From Paralithodes platypus (lineage: Eukaryota; Arthropoda; Malacostraca; Decapoda; Lithodidae): DNA of 64,000 nucleotides. Below the pieces are notes generated by a model. It saw only the letters and a list, made by a program, of their open reading frames with translations, was not told the origin of the DNA and ran no database searches. A program made the position numbers and the translations under genes. Shown piece after piece: positions 61,321 to 64,000 of this stretch. The DNA lies in contig CM064551.1 in NCBI GenBank assembly GCA_032716605.1, positions 48,485,427 to 48,549,426 on the forward strand, in the 5' to 3' direction. The number at the start of each line of letters is the position of its first letter. The stretch's first letter is position 1.

Positions 61321-62982
61321 GTTCATAGTATGTTTTTCCAAGGCTATTTTAAAGCGTGCAAACTTTGAGTTGTGAACCTTTAATAAACCAAAAAACTAGG
61401 CTTTTTAATGTACCTTATAAGGCTTGCCCAAACTTTGTATAAACATTCATTAAATACGCCTTATAAATGCCTTGAATTTTCCCTTAAAAGAGCTTTTAAT
61501 GAACCTTAAAACGGCTTCTAGAGAGCCTTAAAAGGGCTTTTAAGGAACCTGAATACAGCTCTTAAAAGAGCTTTTAATGAACCTTAACCCTCTCACCACG
61601 GAAGGGCTCTTGAACGCCCATAAAAAAGCATATAACAGGTACCCGGATGGTCTCTTGAACGCCCAGTGGTTGAAAGCCTGTGAGCTTCGTGTGCGAGGCG
61701 TCGGTCCGACGCATGTAAACAACAGCCGGCTGGACCGTCGCCCCGCATCTCCGGCCACAAGAAGGAGAGCGTCGCTTGTTCGTGTGTGCCTGTATGTTGT
61801 TGTTAAGTATCGAAAAGTGGTGTAAAGTGGCTGTTTTGGCCATAAAGTTATCTCCAATGAAATCATCATCACAGCTCAACCAGTTGACTTAGAGAGCTCT
61901 ACTTAATGCCATTCTACAGGTAAATAACACAGCTACGCTTGGGGATGCGCGGGAATGCGGGAAGCAGTCTGATTAACGAATATACGGTAGCCTAGCCTAG
62001 ACGTTTTTCGGCCAAAACACCCGGGTTTCGAGGAATATATATATAATACATAGCCGGGGCTGGAGGGTTAAAACAGCTTCTAGAGAACCTTGAAAGGGCT
62101 TTTAAGAAACCTGAATAAAGCTCTCAATGACCCTTATTTAGGCCATAATTACCAGCCATCAAATAAGCTGGGAATATATATATATTTTTTGTTTTATATA
62201 TATACAGTATATACCACATTATATTATAAATCTACTGTATATTATATAAATGTAAAACTCGAGAACCTAATTGAAATGTAAGCATAACAGCAAACAAAAC
62301 ATTGACAAGAATCAATTCGAAAAATCAAAACAGAATTGCAACATTTAACTGTTAACAATTTGTATATCGCAAATATATAAAGTGCAGTTAATATATATAT
62401 AAATAGCTTATATATAATTATACATGCAGTAATGTCTACAAATGTGAAATAATATGCAAGGTTCAATTTGTTTTTATTGAGAATATATATACATATACTG
62501 TACATAATGCACATTCAACAGATTAAGTATACAAATATATTCTGCTATATTCTGTATTAAAAAACAATAATACATAATACTAATAATATTGTAATTATTA
62601 TAAATGTTTGGTAGTCGTCAGAACATAATTTTCATTATGCAAATACAACTGGTAATCAAATGTATAATAAACATCCATTGGCAATTTTTTGCAAACTGTT
62701 GAGTGAATTACTTTTAACTATAATTTCTAAACTGTTCCCAGCAATATGTAATACTGTACTTCTATCTATATACTTAGGCACATACCCCATAACTGGAGGT
62801 GGCCGGCTCGAGACAAACAGAACAAAAACCTAACTGACATTACAGAAACGATAAAACGGACCTTATTCCGATGACTGTACCATAGTAACCTACAGTGAAT
62901 TAACCTAACCACTGAGCTTCATAACAAAGTTTTCATGGGACTGACCATGAAAATAAATACATAAAAGTAAATTGTCAATTCT
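61321..62982. mobile_element. 1.66-kb insertion in LINE-C ORF1
   Basis: An AT-rich segment separating the two halves of ORF1 (ICVK | VEILGGVEE). It contains degenerate repeats of TTAAAAGRGCTTTTAAKGAACC type (61485-61585 and 62068-62140), a piggyBac-type MITE (61588-62067), simple AT repeats and a repeat-S fragment (62765-62830). No terminal inverted repeats or clear target duplication were found, so the class of the outer insertion is unknown. No gene. Confidence 0.6.
61588..62067. mobile_element. piggyBac-type MITE, copy 2, TTAA target
   Basis: A 480-bp element flanked by TTAA (61584-61587 and 62068-62071), ends CCCTCTCACCACGG and CCGGGGCTGGAGGG (inverted, about 10 of 14). Neighbouring tandem repeats give the empty site (ATGAACCTTAAAACGGCTTCTAG at 61499). 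The interior shares blocks with copy 1 read in the opposite orientation (ACAAGAAGGAG; AACCAGTTGACTT; AGAGCTCTACT; TACGGTAGCCTAG; TAGACGTTTTTC). Confidence 0.85.
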
Positions 62983-63554
62983 CCTTAACACAGATAGGTT
63001 CCTGAGAGGGTGCAGTTATGAAGGTGGGGATGCTTATGATACTGTGGGAAAGTTGCTGGTTATCCCTAGGTAAGGACACTGTAACTTCCCATTGTCCGAT
63101 GTTGGTGGTTTGTAAAGCATTGTCTATTACTGAGGTGCTAAGTTCAGTGTCAGTGTCCACTGCCAGTATGCCCTTATCTTTGTTTAATCGTACGTTCAGG
63201 GCAGTAATGTGGAGATGTTGTTCAATGTTTTTGAAGAACTCGAGGTACTTTGTGTCCTTGGAGAAGAATGCTGCATCTTTGGGTTTGACTAGTATGGTAT
63301 GAAAAGTTTGTGAGGGGTACTTACCAGCGATGTTTGGGCTTACCGCTGGGGTTTGTTGGTCACCATGCCGCCTATGTATTTTGGATGATTTTGCGTTTTT
63401 ACGAGAATGGAAGGCACTATCTAACCATTGATCGTTGTCTGTGGGGCAGTCAGAGTTTGTGGGGTCATTTGGGGGGGGTTACATGCATGATAGGTGAGGT
63501 AAAAGAGGTGTTAGTAGCGGGAGAAGCTAGTGGGACCTCCCCTCCAGACGCCAT
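62983..63554 (-). pseudogene. LINE-C ORF1, N-terminal part
   Basis: Begins MASGGEVPLASPATNTSFTS (63554). A C-run near 63475 changes frame, after which it reads DPTNSDCPTDNDQWLDSAFH, TILVKPKDAAFFSKDTKYLE, FFKNIEQHLHITALNVRLNK, DKGILAVDTDTELSTSVID and SIPTFITAPSQEPICVK. The ILVKPKD block and following RRM-like region are typical of I-clade ORF1. The frame ends at the insertion boundary (about 62983) and resumes at 61320. Confidence 0.7.
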
Positions 63555-63569
63555 CTTCCCGCTCGTCCT

Positions 63570-64000
63570 TCTTCTTACCATTTTATGTCACCCTTCTTCT
63601 TCTTCTTCTTCTTTTTGTGGAGTTGCTGTCCCCTCTCAAAGCCAGCTCACCTATGCACCGGTGACTTCTCCAGAAACAGATAGAGCTAGATTTAAGAATT
63701 AGTTTAGAAATTATGTAGTCGTAGAAAGGATAGTTAAAGACAAAGAATTGAAGTATATAGCTTAAGCAGAACTCTCCCCTCCTTATTTTACCCCCTCCTC
63801 CACCCCCCAATATCTTGTTCTCTCCTTATCTTAATTTATCTTTACCCTCTCTACTATTTAATCTCATTTTTCTTCCTCCCCGCTCTGGTCCCTTCTCCCC
63901 CCTCATCCTATTGTATATCTATTCCGTTTTCTCTTCTGCCACACCTGCTCCAGGAAATCTTTCACTACCTTCATTCTTTTCCCATTTCCCCATCTACCCC
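63570..64000. other. C/T-rich sequence upstream of LINE-C, no gene
   Basis: A TTC-repeat at 63594-63614, then AT-rich and finally pyrimidine-rich DNA. It may include the LINE-C 5' UTR (minus strand) and its flank; the 5' boundary is not visible. Confidence 0.4.

Larger units (their letters stand above)
55760..63554 (-). mobile_element. LINE-C, I-clade retrotransposon with RNase H
   Basis: A minus-strand element with ORF1 (63554-62983 plus 61320-59712, split by an insertion), ORF2 endonuclease/RT (59706-57040) and RNase H (57140-55938). The 3' UTR carries two direct repeats of about 70 bp (55769-55830 and 55848-55915), each ending in GATGAT repeats. ORF1 with CCHC knuckles, an APE endonuclease, RT and a C-terminal RNase H together define the I group. 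Element length without the insertion is about 6.1 kb. Confidence 0.88.

Overview
The window looks like a repeat-saturated arthropod genome, most likely a crustacean. That is an inference from three things: (TTAGG)n-like interstitial runs, the mixture of LINE clades, and an abundance of AGGCCTA / TACTGTA motifs. There is no bacterial-type gene organisation, no rRNA or tRNA gene that I can recognise, and no complete host gene. Almost everything assignable is a transposable element, many of them nested. A few short open stretches bounded by splice-like signals (minus strand 12505-12658, 25120-25400 and 46203-46353; plus strand about 698-1480) are the only host-exon candidates, and all are low confidence.

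Layout. 1-2100: GC-skewed sequence with a Pro/Ser-rich ORF. 2594-10593: one DIRS-like tyrosine-recombinase retrotransposon on the minus strand, with ~300-bp inverted terminal repeats and an internal complementary region joining both termini. 10600-18590: small repeats, MITEs with identifiable target-site duplications (TSDs), LINE 3' fragments, a SINE, and a deleted DUF4817/mariner-like transposon with long TIRs. 18593-20855: RTE-like LINE copy with a long intact RT ORF. 21150-29600: degraded LINE fragments, a second SINE and a truncated LINE-A. 29603-34445: CR1-like LINE-B copy 2 (minus), itself carrying a TTAA-flanked piggyBac-type MITE. 34446-45560: four-level nest. A LINE-E ORF with an SGNH-esterase-like domain is split by a 9.7-kb hAT-like insertion (35134-44875), which holds LINE-A (36137-43906), which holds LINE-B copy 1 (37243-41582). 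45560-55750: LINE fragments, foldback elements, a 595-bp MITE with a 9-bp TSD, and a Daphne/CR1-like LINE. 55760-63556: I-clade LINE-C (ORF1, APE-RT, RNase H), its ORF1 split by a 1.66-kb insertion that contains a second copy of the piggyBac-type MITE.

How the parts interact. SINE copies end in the same 3' sequence as LINE-A (GGGCTGTTCGGCCAGGCAGC then CAA repeats). This is the classic signature of a SINE mobilised by its partner LINE, and here the shared tail lies inside the LINE coding sequence.

The most striking unexplained signal is genome-scale. Many LINE reading frames are broken by exact 5-bp (sometimes 6-bp) insertions of the form TA-CAG-TA, TA-CTG-TA, TA-GGC-TA or TA-GGCC-TA, and removing the unit restores the frame. 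These match the excision footprints expected of Tc1/mariner elements and occur about a dozen times in this window alone. All assignments rest on reading the sequence; no database search was possible.
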